From NCBI GenBank assembly GCA_021604865.1, contig BQJU01000030.1, positions 24,372 through 88,371 of the forward strand: a stretch of DNA of 64,000 bases, given 5' to 3'. The position numbers and the translations under genes were made by a program. Within the stretch, counting starts at the first letter, position 1. Every line of letters starts with the position of its first letter. Below the pieces are notes generated by a model. That model saw nothing but the letters and a program-made list of their open reading frames with translations, was not told the DNA's origin and made no database searches. Shown in pieces: positions 1 to 8,185 of the stretch. Origin of the DNA: Saprospiraceae bacterium. GTDB taxonomy: Bacteria; Bacteroidota; Bacteroidia; Chitinophagales; Saprospiraceae.

Positions 1-297
1 AGTGATCAACGGTGTTTTTAGTCCAGCCTTATGAATTGCTTCGATTGCTTTTGGCAAATCTCTCTCTACATTTTCCGGCAATACATGTCCTTTGGGTCTA
101 ACGGTTAAATCTACGCCATCAAAGCCCATCTGTTTCGCCGCTTTTGCCATCTCGTTATAATCCAGCCATTGCAGGTGTTTGGAAAACAGGTAAATGTCTC
201 TATCCGTTTTCTGATCGAAAATAAGCGACATGGCATGCCCCATCGGCACCGCCAATCCGGTAGTGGCTAAAGTCTTTATGCAATTACGTCTTGTCAT
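1..297 (-). CDS. Sugar phosphate isomerase/epimerase-like protein, 3' end beyond window
   Basis: The ATG is at 297 on the minus strand and the frame stays open to position 1, so only the first 99 residues are visible. After a hydrophobic N-terminus beginning MTRRNCIKTLATTGLAV, which resembles an export signal with a twin arginine, the sequence reads ...WLDYNEMAKAAKQMGFDGVD followed by a stretch with DLTVRPKGHVLPENV. That is the first beta-alpha unit of xylose-isomerase-like TIM barrels (sugar phosphate isomerase/epimerase family). The specific substrate cannot be read from this fragment. It lies 97 bp downstream of the PL7 lyase on the same strand, so co-transcription is possible. Family assignment is fairly safe; function is not. 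Confidence 0.7.
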   Translation of the reverse strand, partial: MTRRNCIKTLATTGLAVPMGHAMSLIFDQKTDRDIYLFSKHLQWLDYNEMAKAAKQMGFDGVDLTVRPKGHVLPENVERDLPKAIEAIHKAGLKTPLIT

Positions 298-394
298 TAT
301 TTTTGATGTTTTAGGGGTCAGGTTCCCACTGGTTTCTGGATTTTAGATTCGAATGGGCATCCAATGGGCAATGAAAAATTGCCACTTGAAGTGC

Positions 395-1297
395 TCAATG
401 CGTCACCACAAGATCATAATACTTCACTGTGGCGTAGGCCCCTTCATCCGTAGAACTCAAATAATTTCCCGCCTTGAAATAATTTTCAAATACGCCCCAC
501 TTTTGCATATGTATCCCGTCGTAGACAACGGACTCATTGTCATTTAAAATGACTTCCAGTCTGCCATCTGAAGCGATGATTTCCAGCGTAAATTTTTCCG
601 TGCCAACGGTCTCTGAAAAGTTAAACCCTTCATCATCCGTCCAGGCATCTGTATGTAACATTTCTGTTTCCGAGGCATTCAGATCCTTCAATTCTTTTGT
701 TTTCACCCGAACCTTTCCTTTGTACCAATATATTTTCAAAACTGGCGGTGCATTGTTGTCATCTTCACCAATCAAATCCCGTTGTTCATTGGTCAATCGG
801 CCGTGAATCTGCATGATGATTGTCCGGTGTGGATCATCATTAGCATCTTTTGAGATATCGGGGACCGCCAGGGTGCCTTTCATCTTTCCGCCCTGGGCAA
901 AGGTCCAGTTGGTCGAATTGCTGCCCGGTACCAATTGTTCTCTTAATTCGGTTCTGGAGTACGATGAATTAGCGGTGCTGGATGCAGGATAAGTGTAAAA
1001 AACCAATGAACCATCGGTAGAATCATTGTACATAAATGGCTTCAACAGTTCATTTTTTGCATAGTCCAAAATTTCCGGAGGTTCCACCTCTGAAGGGTTT
1101 CCGACCGGCAGGGTTACTTTCCAATGGCTCAGATCGATATGAGGGAGGAAATAGTCTACCCCTTCGATTGGGTCTTTGGGAGGAATGTATTCTCCTTCGG
1201 GTTTAATGAGTTTTTTGTTGCAACTCGTTATGAATACAAAGGCAAATAGTATTGGAAATATAACCGAAATAAGCTTAAATGTTTGGGAATAATTCAT
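395..1297 (-). CDS. PL7 family alginate lyase, lipoprotein
   Basis: 300 residues. A signal peptide ends in a lipobox with Cys26 (FITSC), so the mature enzyme is probably anchored in the outer membrane or periplasm. The three diagnostic polysaccharide lyase family 7 motifs are present in order: SRTELRE (R115, E117, R119), QIH at 163-165 and YFKAGNY at 273-279. PL7 enzymes cleave alginate by beta-elimination with the His and Tyr of these motifs. In this family an Ile in QIH is generally associated with acting on guluronate-containing bonds rather than pure polymannuronate. Length is normal for a single-domain PL7. A FadR-type regulator lies just upstream on the same strand (151 bp gap), suggesting local control. 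No further alginate genes are adjacent, except a diketogulonate reductase about 11 kb away. Confidence 0.93.
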   Translation of the reverse strand: MNYSQTFKLISVIFPILFAFVFITSCNKKLIKPEGEYIPPKDPIEGVDYFLPHIDLSHWKVTLPVGNPSEVEPPEILDYAKNELLKPFMYNDSTDGSLVFYTYPASSTANSSYSRTELREQLVPGSNSTNWTFAQGGKMKGTLAVPDISKDANDDPHRTIIMQIHGRLTNEQRDLIGEDDNNAPPVLKIYWYKGKVRVKTKELKDLNASETEMLHTDAWTDDEGFNFSETVGTEKFTLEIIASDGRLEVILNDNESVVYDGIHMQKWGVFENYFKAGNYLSSTDEGAYATVKYYDLVVTH

Positions 1298-1448
1298 CTT
1301 TGTAATTTTATAAATTAAGAATCAGGGACCAAGTGGTGTCTGCTTCAATGCAGGTCCTACTTTGAAGTCGCTAATGGGATAATACCGTCTTATTTATCCG
1401 GAAGGATTCGAAGAAAAAAGAGTTAGCAACATTGATGCTAGTTCCTTT

Positions 1449-2207
1449 TTATGTCTTTTGTCCGTTATTTTTTTTCAAATTTCTACTGTAGTCGTAAACA
1501 TCCTTTAGGTGTAGCCGCATGGCCTCGGCAGCTAATTCTGCTTCCTGATTAACAATGTGTTGCAAAATAACCTGGTGTTCTTCCAGCGATTTGTAGATAC
1601 GACCGTCTTTACAAACATCCAGTTTGATAAAACTATTGATGATGTCGGGGGTAATGATTAGCATTAGAGATTTGAGCACCGAGTTTTTGCTAGCCTCAGC
1701 AATCTTTAAGTGGAACATCAGGTCTTCTTCTACTGCTTGTTCTCCCTTCTTCACTTTTTTCTCGTAGGCATCCAGGGCTTTTCGGATGGCAATAAGGTCT
1801 TCGGGTGTGCGTCTTTTGGCGGCGAGGTTTGCAGCATTGGTCTCCAATAAAACCCTGGTTTCTACCAAGGCTGCAAAATCACTATTTTCGAGTTTCAACA
1901 CATCTGTTATTAGGCCTTCTAATGCGGTGATCCCCATTCCAGCAACAAGAGTCCCACTTTGAGGCAAAGTTTTTAAAATTCCATAAAATTCTAGCTTTTG
2001 CAAGGCATCTCTTACGTTCGTGCGGCCCACGCCAAATTTTTCCGCCAGTTTGCGTTCAGGCGGCAGGCGATCACCTGACTTTAATTGACCGGAAGTAATT
2101 AAGGAGCGAATCTGGCGAATGATCTTATCCACCGGACTTTCAATTGCAATTTCCTGGAAGTTTTCTAGCATTTTTGATCCAGTCATAAGTCTAAATTTCC
2201 AATCCAT
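1449..2207 (-). CDS. FadR/GntR-family transcriptional regulator (HTH + FCD)
   Basis: 252 residues if started at the ATG at 2207. An N-terminal winged helix typical of GntR proteins (about residues 25-95, with SGDRLPPERKLAEKFGVGR and TNVRDALQKLE) is followed by an all-helical FCD effector domain (about 105-235). FadR-subfamily regulators bind short acids or sugar acids and are usually repressors. Two overlapping palindromes lie directly upstream (2207-2239), pointing to autoregulation. The first ATG touches the operator, so the in-frame ATG at 2186 or 2171 may be the true start; the one at 2171 follows an A-rich run typical of this phylum. Next to an alginate lyase, the likely ligand is an alginate-derived keto-sugar acid, but this is inference. 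Confidence 0.88.
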   Translation of the reverse strand: MDWKFRLMTGSKMLENFQEIAIESPVDKIIRQIRSLITSGQLKSGDRLPPERKLAEKFGVGRTNVRDALQKLEFYGILKTLPQSGTLVAGMGITALEGLITDVLKLENSDFAALVETRVLLETNAANLAAKRRTPEDLIAIRKALDAYEKKVKKGEQAVEEDLMFHLKIAEASKNSVLKSLMLIITPDIINSFIKLDVCKDGRIYKSLEEHQVILQHIVNQEAELAAEAMRLHLKDVYDYSRNLKKNNGQKT

Positions 2208-2239
2208 TTTGGTCGACTAAAAATTGGTCGACCAATTTT
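2207..2239. promoter_or_regulatory. Double palindromic operator for the FadR-type regulator
   Basis: A perfect 20-bp palindrome at 2220-2239 has the core AATTGGTCGACCAATT. This matches the TTGGT-N-ACCAA form known for FadR-subfamily regulators such as PdhR and LldR. A second pseudo-palindrome, TTTTGGTCGACTAAAA, at 2207-2222 has one mismatched pair and its centre is 15 bp away. The sites sit immediately upstream of the regulator start. Confidence 0.8.
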
Positions 2240-2425
2240 CTGATTACACAAATTTAGTGAATATTATGAATTTCCCAAACTCTATACCGGCTTTTTTTTG
2301 AAAGAGTAGGGTTTTAAGGAATTTTAGTTGGTAAAATAGCAAAGGAGTAAGGTAAGATTGTGTGAAAGGGGACGAAGTTGGAAATTTTGCCCCACGGCTA
2401 GAATAAATGCCTACCAGGGAGGTAG
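2240..2425. other. Intergenic region, promoter of the FadR-type gene expected here
   Basis: This stretch lies between the operator and the stop of the TPR gene at 2426. It is AT-rich and holds no ORF of note. No clear terminator was seen. Confidence 0.4.
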
Positions 2426-3772
2426 CTATTTTCTGATTATGGGCTTTAGCTTTTTAATAGCCTTTTTGAGATCTTTCCGGAAGGGCTGTAATTCCAATGC
2501 CCTTTGAAAATCAGTAATGGCATCGGCGTATTCTTCCTGGGCCTGATATTTTGAGCCCCTTATTTCGTGAAGTTCGGCAAGTCTGGCTTTGGCTGCATCC
2601 AGTTCCAAAGAAGGGAAGGCGTTGATCGTTTTACTTGTTTCAAAAGCCTTTGATGAGTAGTTAATGGCATTATTCAGATCGTCGTTTTGATAAAAAGCCA
2701 TTGAAAGGGTTTGATAATAGGGCAGCAATTCCCGGTGGTTTTCCCCAAAAAAAGCTTCATTGACTTCCACAGATTTCTGTTGATATTGCAATGCCTTCTG
2801 GCTGGCACCCAATTTTTGATAAACATCTGCTGTTTCCCAATAGACATTGGCCAACTGTTGATGGCGACCTTTTTTATTCTTTTCGAGCAATGCAAGGGCA
2901 GGTTCATATTGCTCAATGGCATCGAGGTATTGTTCAGCATCCAGAAAGGATATTGCTTTTAGGTGGTATTTCTTAATAGTGACGGACATCCTTTGTTCCT
3001 CACTCAACTTTGCATCCTCCAAATTTATGATGCTTGTGTCGAGGTTCTCAATATTATTAACAACATCCATCGCTTCTGCATCCAGCTTTGATTCGTCCAG
3101 GGTTTCAATGGCTTTTTCAATTTCACCAACCTTAAAATATTCATAGGCCTGTCGATACATTTTGGAAGCGAAATCCAGGTTCACAGAGGCCAGCTCCAAG
3201 GCGATGCCCGGCAGGCGTTTTTTCAGAGATTCGAGTTGTTCGTTTAGCAAATCCTCTGCTTCATCCCGATTGGCAATGGTGCGATTCAGTTTTTGCTCAA
3301 GTTCCGCAATTGTAGTTTCGCTTTGTCTGCCTTGTTTGCGCAGTTCGGAAATTATACGGTCATGGCGAGTCGTTATGGTTTTAAGGCTAATATTGTACAA
3401 CTCGGTTTGTGCTTTAGCCAGTTGTCCCTTGACAGCTAAGTAGATCTTTACAGGAGTCCTGCGCCCTATCACTACGTCCTGTATGTCTCGCTTATTGACC
3501 ACTTCAAGCCCGGCTTTTTCTATATTCAGCTTTACAGAGGTTCCCTCGCTGATGCCGACGAATACCAGATTGAAGGTGCCGTTATCGTCGGTGTCGTCCG
3601 GATTCGTGAAAGGAGCGCTGACATAAACATCTTTGACATACTCGATTTGGCCGGTATTGTACTTGCTATTGTGTATAGAGACCTGGCCTATGAGGCTTAT
3701 TTGTTGGGCCAACACCGGGCCTGCCATCAGTAAAAGGCTGCTTAAACAGACAAGTATAGTTGGTTTTTTCAA
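2426..3772 (-). CDS. Exported TPR protein, short paralogue
   Basis: 448 residues from a TTG start (MKKPTILVCLSS); no in-frame ATG precedes the signal peptide, which ends near ...VLAQQ. Residues about 23-115 form a beta-rich domain like those of carboxypeptidase-regulatory folds (GQVSIHNSKYNTGQIEYVK, then DDTDDNGTFNLVF). A charged coiled coil follows (about 115-195), and TPR-like helices fill the C-terminal half (about 195-448). The N-terminal 230 residues are clearly homologous to the neighbouring 1021-residue protein, from which it is separated by 22 bp, so the two arose by duplication and probably form one operon. Such proteins are protein-protein interaction scaffolds; no enzymatic domain is visible and the partner is unknown. 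Confidence 0.85.
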   Translation of the reverse strand: MKKPTILVCLSSLLLMAGPVLAQQISLIGQVSIHNSKYNTGQIEYVKDVYVSAPFTNPDDTDDNGTFNLVFVGISEGTSVKLNIEKAGLEVVNKRDIQDVVIGRRTPVKIYLAVKGQLAKAQTELYNISLKTITTRHDRIISELRKQGRQSETTIAELEQKLNRTIANRDEAEDLLNEQLESLKKRLPGIALELASVNLDFASKMYRQAYEYFKVGEIEKAIETLDESKLDAEAMDVVNNIENLDTSIINLEDAKLSEEQRMSVTIKKYHLKAISFLDAEQYLDAIEQYEPALALLEKNKKGRHQQLANVYWETADVYQKLGASQKALQYQQKSVEVNEAFFGENHRELLPYYQTLSMAFYQNDDLNNAINYSSKAFETSKTINAFPSLELDAAKARLAELHEIRGSKYQAQEEYADAITDFQRALELQPFRKDLKKAIKKLKPIIRK

Positions 3773-3794
3773 TAGAGTGTTTTGGATTTTTAAA

Positions 3795-6700
3795 TCAATT
3801 TTGTTTTTCTTCCAGGCTTTTGACCAGCACTTTGTACCGCTCCTCCAGCCGGAGGCTTTCTAGGCTCTTGTCTGATTTTATCCATTTTAAATCTTTATAG
3901 CCCAATTCAACAGCTTTTTCAAGGTTATCCAATGCCGTTGGAATATCTTCATTTAGTGCATAATACACTGCCCAGTTTCTAAACGGTTGTCCTTGATTAG
4001 GGGCTAATTGTTGCAATTGTTCAAAACGCTTTTTGGCTTCTTCCTGTTCTCCGGATTTGGCGAAAGCCATACCCGTGTTATTGAGGTAACTGGCTAGGGT
4101 TCTTTGATCCAGTTGATAGCTTTTCTCGTAGTATTCAATTGCTTTTTCATAATCTTCGAGATAATAGTAACACATCCCTATTTGCTTCATGAAATTTGGA
4201 TCTTTTTCACCCTGACTGATAATTTTTGGAAGTAAATCCAGAAACTTTTCATACTCTTCAAGCATATAATATACATTGGAAAGCTTAGCATAACAACCCA
4301 TGGAATTGGGGTGGGTTTCACCTAAAGTCTTCCTGTTTATAGCCAATGCTTTTTCCAATAGCTCTTTAGCGTCAATTAAATCGCCCAAAGACATCTTCAC
4401 GGATGCAAGACCAACATAGCTTGCTGCTGTTTGAGGGTGGTCTATACCCAAGGTGATTTCATTTGCTGTAACAGCTTTTTCCAAATATTTTTTCGCACCA
4501 TTGAAGTCTTTTATGGAATGTAAATTAGTAGCAAGCGCAAAGTAGGCCGTCGAAGTCTCTTTATGAAGCGTTCCCAGTGTTTTCTCATTGGCAGCTACCA
4601 CTTTTTCCAATTGTGTTATAGCTCCCATAAAATCTCCCCGAAAACGCAATGCTAAAGCGAGTTCATGGTAAATGCCAGTTGTATATTGAGATTCCGTGCC
4701 GAAAGTTTTTTCATAGACTGGAAGTGCTTTTTCATGTAATACAATAGCTTCTTCAAATTCACCCTGTTTCATTAATATGGAAGCAAGCGCGACATAAGAA
4801 ACCGCTGTTTGAGAATTGTCATTGCCTAAATGTTTTTCATGAATGGTTACTGCTTTCCGCAATAGCAACTTTGCACGGTCAATTTCTTCCGGCGATGTCA
4901 ACATTATAGCAAGACTGGAATAGCTTTTCGCAGTGACGGGATGATCTATCCCATAAATTTTTTCAGTCGAGGCTACAATTTTCTCGCAGATAGCTAAAGC
5001 TGCCTCAAAATCTCCAGAATACTTCATCACTTCGGCAAGGCCGAAATAACTATTTAATGTTGCCAAATTATCTGACCCAAATGTTTCTTCCTGTATTTTT
5101 AATGCCTTCTCAAAAAGTGTTTTCCCTTTATCATAATTGCGTTCGGCAGCATATAAAGAGCCAAGTTTATAGTAAGATTCCGCAGTAATTGGGTGATCTT
5201 TCCCAAAGGTTTCCTCGTTGAAAGCAATTACTTTTTCTAGTAATAATTCTGCATTAAATGTATCTCCTTCTAAAGAAAGCAAACTTGCCAGGGATGTGTA
5301 CCCATTTACCGTTTCATGATGCATGGTTCCAAAACTTTTTTCAAAAATCTGGATAGCCTTTTCTATCGCGGCCTTTGCTTCGACAAGTTCATCTGAAAGT
5401 CTTAAAACCTGGCCAAGTGCGACATAGGCCCTGGCCGTAAATGGATGATCTATACCATATGATTTTTCATTAATGGCAATCAATTTTTTTATTGAAACTT
5501 TTGCCATTTCAAAATTCTTTGCTGATTGGTGAAATGAAGCGAGTCCGGAGTAACTTGCAAGAGTAGAGCGATGGTCATTGCCATTATATTTTTCGTTAGC
5601 AATGATTGCTTTTTCAAGCGATGCGTTTGCGCGTTCCGTTTCGCCTAATTCCTGGAATGTCGTGGCAAGGTAAAAATAAATGTCCCCGATTCCGGAACTG
5701 TCAAGTCCTACATTTAATTCATTAACTACCAATGCTTTTTCAAAATAGGCAGTAGCTTCTTTGAAGTTATATGTTTTTACCAGAGCACTCCCCAGGAATT
5801 TATAAGCTACTGATAACCTCATCGCATTGTTTCCTAAAATGGTTTCACATATTTCAACGTCTTTTTTATGAAATGAAAAAGACGTTTTATAATCTCCTAA
5901 ATCATTGTAGATGGTTCCGGCTTCAAAATAGGCATCCGCCAGTTCGATATCTACCTCTTTCTTTGTACGCTCCAATAGAGCAATAGCTTTTTCATAAACC
6001 TTTGCTGCCTGCCGGTATTGGAATAGAAGACGATAAGATCCGGCCTTTAATTGGTAACTCTTTACAATCTGGCTGACCCGTTCCTGCTCCTGTTCCCTGG
6101 CCACCAGGTATTGTTCCAAGTCACCTTCAATTTTTTGAAGATTTTCGCTGGCCTCCAAAGCATCCTTTTCCAACTGGTTGGCATCGAGAATGGCAAGTGC
6201 CGCTTCAATTTCACCTTTTGCATACAATTCGTATGCCCGCAAATACATTTCGGAAGCGAAATCAAGATTGACTGCTGCCAGCTTTTTTACTGTTTCCGGC
6301 AACTGCTTTTTTGTGGATTCCAATTGTTGATTCAGGATCTCTTCGGCTTCGTACCAATTGGCAATCTCACCCCCAAGTTTGCCCTCCATTTCTGCGATGA
6401 CAACATTTCTTTCTTCTCCCTCCTTTCTGAGCTTGGTGATCAATTCCTTATGTTTTGCGGTTAACACCTTTACGCTAACATCGTATAACTCGGTCTGAGC
6501 TTTGGCTAGCTGGTCTTTGGGAGCAAGGAATACCCTGACCGGTGTTTTTCTACCAATCACAACATCCAACAGCTCATGGCTGTTGACTACTTCCAAGCCG
6601 GCTTTTTCAACATCTATTTTAACGGGAGTTCCTCCGTTGATTCCCACAAATTCAAGTTGAAAAATGCCTTCTTTATCCGTATCATCCGGACTGGCAAAAG

Positions 6701-6860
6701 GGGCGCTGGCATATGCACCTTCCACATATTCAATTTGATGAGTATTATACTTACTATTGTGAATAGAGACCTGCCCGGAAAGGGTTATTTGTTGTGCTGT
6801 GGCTATGTTGATAAACATCAAGCCGAAGAGGAAAAGCATTGCTTGCCTCATGAGTTTCAT
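3795..6860 (-). CDS. Large exported TPR protein (kinesin-light-chain-like repeats)
   Basis: 1021 residues from ATG 6860. A signal peptide (ending ...ATAQQ) is followed by a beta-rich domain (about 23-115), a charged coiled coil (about 115-200) and a long tract of tetratricopeptide repeats to the C-terminus. The central repeats have a 42-residue period with a motif like GxxHPxTAxSYxxLA...A..LxEKAL.I.E, typical of kinesin-light-chain TPRs. The last 200 residues carry ordinary 34-residue TPRs (YEKAIEYYEKSYQLD). It should be a periplasmic or surface scaffold. The shorter paralogue lies directly downstream. Repeat units are diverged at DNA level, so the array is old. Confidence 0.88.
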   Translation of the reverse strand: MKLMRQAMLFLFGLMFINIATAQQITLSGQVSIHNSKYNTHQIEYVEGAYASAPFASPDDTDKEGIFQLEFVGINGGTPVKIDVEKAGLEVVNSHELLDVVIGRKTPVRVFLAPKDQLAKAQTELYDVSVKVLTAKHKELITKLRKEGEERNVVIAEMEGKLGGEIANWYEAEEILNQQLESTKKQLPETVKKLAAVNLDFASEMYLRAYELYAKGEIEAALAILDANQLEKDALEASENLQKIEGDLEQYLVAREQEQERVSQIVKSYQLKAGSYRLLFQYRQAAKVYEKAIALLERTKKEVDIELADAYFEAGTIYNDLGDYKTSFSFHKKDVEICETILGNNAMRLSVAYKFLGSALVKTYNFKEATAYFEKALVVNELNVGLDSSGIGDIYFYLATTFQELGETERANASLEKAIIANEKYNGNDHRSTLASYSGLASFHQSAKNFEMAKVSIKKLIAINEKSYGIDHPFTARAYVALGQVLRLSDELVEAKAAIEKAIQIFEKSFGTMHHETVNGYTSLASLLSLEGDTFNAELLLEKVIAFNEETFGKDHPITAESYYKLGSLYAAERNYDKGKTLFEKALKIQEETFGSDNLATLNSYFGLAEVMKYSGDFEAALAICEKIVASTEKIYGIDHPVTAKSYSSLAIMLTSPEEIDRAKLLLRKAVTIHEKHLGNDNSQTAVSYVALASILMKQGEFEEAIVLHEKALPVYEKTFGTESQYTTGIYHELALALRFRGDFMGAITQLEKVVAANEKTLGTLHKETSTAYFALATNLHSIKDFNGAKKYLEKAVTANEITLGIDHPQTAASYVGLASVKMSLGDLIDAKELLEKALAINRKTLGETHPNSMGCYAKLSNVYYMLEEYEKFLDLLPKIISQGEKDPNFMKQIGMCYYYLEDYEKAIEYYEKSYQLDQRTLASYLNNTGMAFAKSGEQEEAKKRFEQLQQLAPNQGQPFRNWAVYYALNEDIPTALDNLEKAVELGYKDLKWIKSDKSLESLRLEERYKVLVKSLEEKQN

Positions 6861-6918
6861 TTTTTAGGTTTTTTCAAATTGGGGGTTATGCCATGCCTTC
6901 GTTCTTTATTTTAGGGCC

Positions 6919-7851
6919 TCAATCCGGTACGGTACTTCCCAAAATCTCCTGTTCTTTCTTTTGCGCCATTTCCCGCTGAATTTGCCGGGTCGTTTTAGAA
7001 GAATTATCGTGGCTCCAACCCGGAGGATAAAAGATGTATTTTAGCTTGTCGCTCCAGGAGTCGACACTCTTTACATCCCGCCAGATATCTTCAAACTCAT
7101 GGGTGTGAATTTTGATGGGATTATAAGAATCCGGATCATGTATCACTCCATACTTGGGAGTAATGCTATCGTCCACTTTTTGGTAGGTACCAAATAATCT
7201 ATCCCAAATAAGAAATATGCCCCCATGATTTTTGTCAAGGTATTCGTAATTACAGGAATGGTGTGCCCTGTGCATATAGGAATTATTGATGATGGTGCCG
7301 ATCCAACCCCAAGAGGGAGACAGCTGTGTGTGCAGGGTAAACTGGTACAGGCCGTTAATGATCATTGTGGTAACCAACATAAGGGGTTCAAAGCCAATAA
7401 AAGGCATCCATAACCACCAGATCGGTTTGTATAAGGGAATGAACCATCCATTTCTAATGCCAATGGTCAAATTAAATTTCTTCGCAGAATGGTGGGGTAT
7501 ATGCGCAGCCCATAATACCCTTATGGAATGGCTAAACCGATGATGCCAATAGAAACACATATCATCCAATAGCAGGCAGGCCACCCAAACGTACCATGCC
7601 CAGCCAAACGATTCATAGCCGAACACTTCCATCCTAAAATCTGCAAAAAAATAAAAGACCAAAAAAAACAGACCCAGCGTAGCTACTTTTGTAAAGGAGG
7701 TGATAAATAGGGCAACCAGGGCAATGGCAACTCCGGCGATTGACTCTTTAATGTCAAATAGATGGCGGGCTAAAAAATACTCTATGATTATACATGCAAA
7801 AAATATAGGTAGTGCATATTTGATGATTTCATTGATGTCAAGTTCTTCCAT
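6919..7851 (-). CDS. Fatty acid hydroxylase / sterol desaturase family membrane protein
   Basis: 310 residues from ATG 7851. There are four to five hydrophobic segments and the three histidine clusters of the membrane di-iron hydroxylase superfamily: HHRFSH (H103, H104, H108), HIPHH (H117, H120, H121) and HRAHH (H194, H197, H198). These bind a di-iron centre at the cytoplasmic face and hydroxylate or desaturate lipid chains. The length fits the bacterial FA_hydroxylase family. Divergent to the metalloprotease gene and 58 bp upstream of the TPR gene on the same strand. The exact lipid substrate cannot be told from sequence. Confidence 0.9.
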   Translation of the reverse strand: MEELDINEIIKYALPIFFACIIIEYFLARHLFDIKESIAGVAIALVALFITSFTKVATLGLFFLVFYFFADFRMEVFGYESFGWAWYVWVACLLLDDMCFYWHHRFSHSIRVLWAAHIPHHSAKKFNLTIGIRNGWFIPLYKPIWWLWMPFIGFEPLMLVTTMIINGLYQFTLHTQLSPSWGWIGTIINNSYMHRAHHSCNYEYLDKNHGGIFLIWDRLFGTYQKVDDSITPKYGVIHDPDSYNPIKIHTHEFEDIWRDVKSVDSWSDKLKYIFYPPGWSHDNSSKTTRQIQREMAQKKEQEILGSTVPD

Positions 7852-8185
7852 AGTTCTATATGTTCATTGTTTGGGATTAGTAAATTTTTTGAAAACATTT
7901 ACCAAATTGAACGACCGAATATATGAATATTTTTTTTAAGGATTAAAACTTGCACCATTTGTCCCTACAATCTCTCCAATAATTCTACTAAACCTCTCTG
8001 TCACCTCGCCAATCACATCGGGACGAAGTATCAATAATTTTTATCAATCAGGATCGAATTTCTCCAACATTTACAGGGCTTTGTTTGCTTGTCCCCTTTT
8101 TTGTCCCCCTATAATTTCTAGCATTAAGGGCCGAGATTATTTAATTGCAGGAATTATATTTTATTAAATGTTTAATTATAATTTC
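7852..8185. other. Divergent intergenic region with promoters
   Basis: 334 bp between two divergent genes. A possible Bacteroidota-type promoter for the rightward gene is TTTG at 8084-8087 and TATAATTT at 8110-8117; the 22-bp spacing is slightly long. No repeat or ORF of note is present. Confidence 0.35.
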
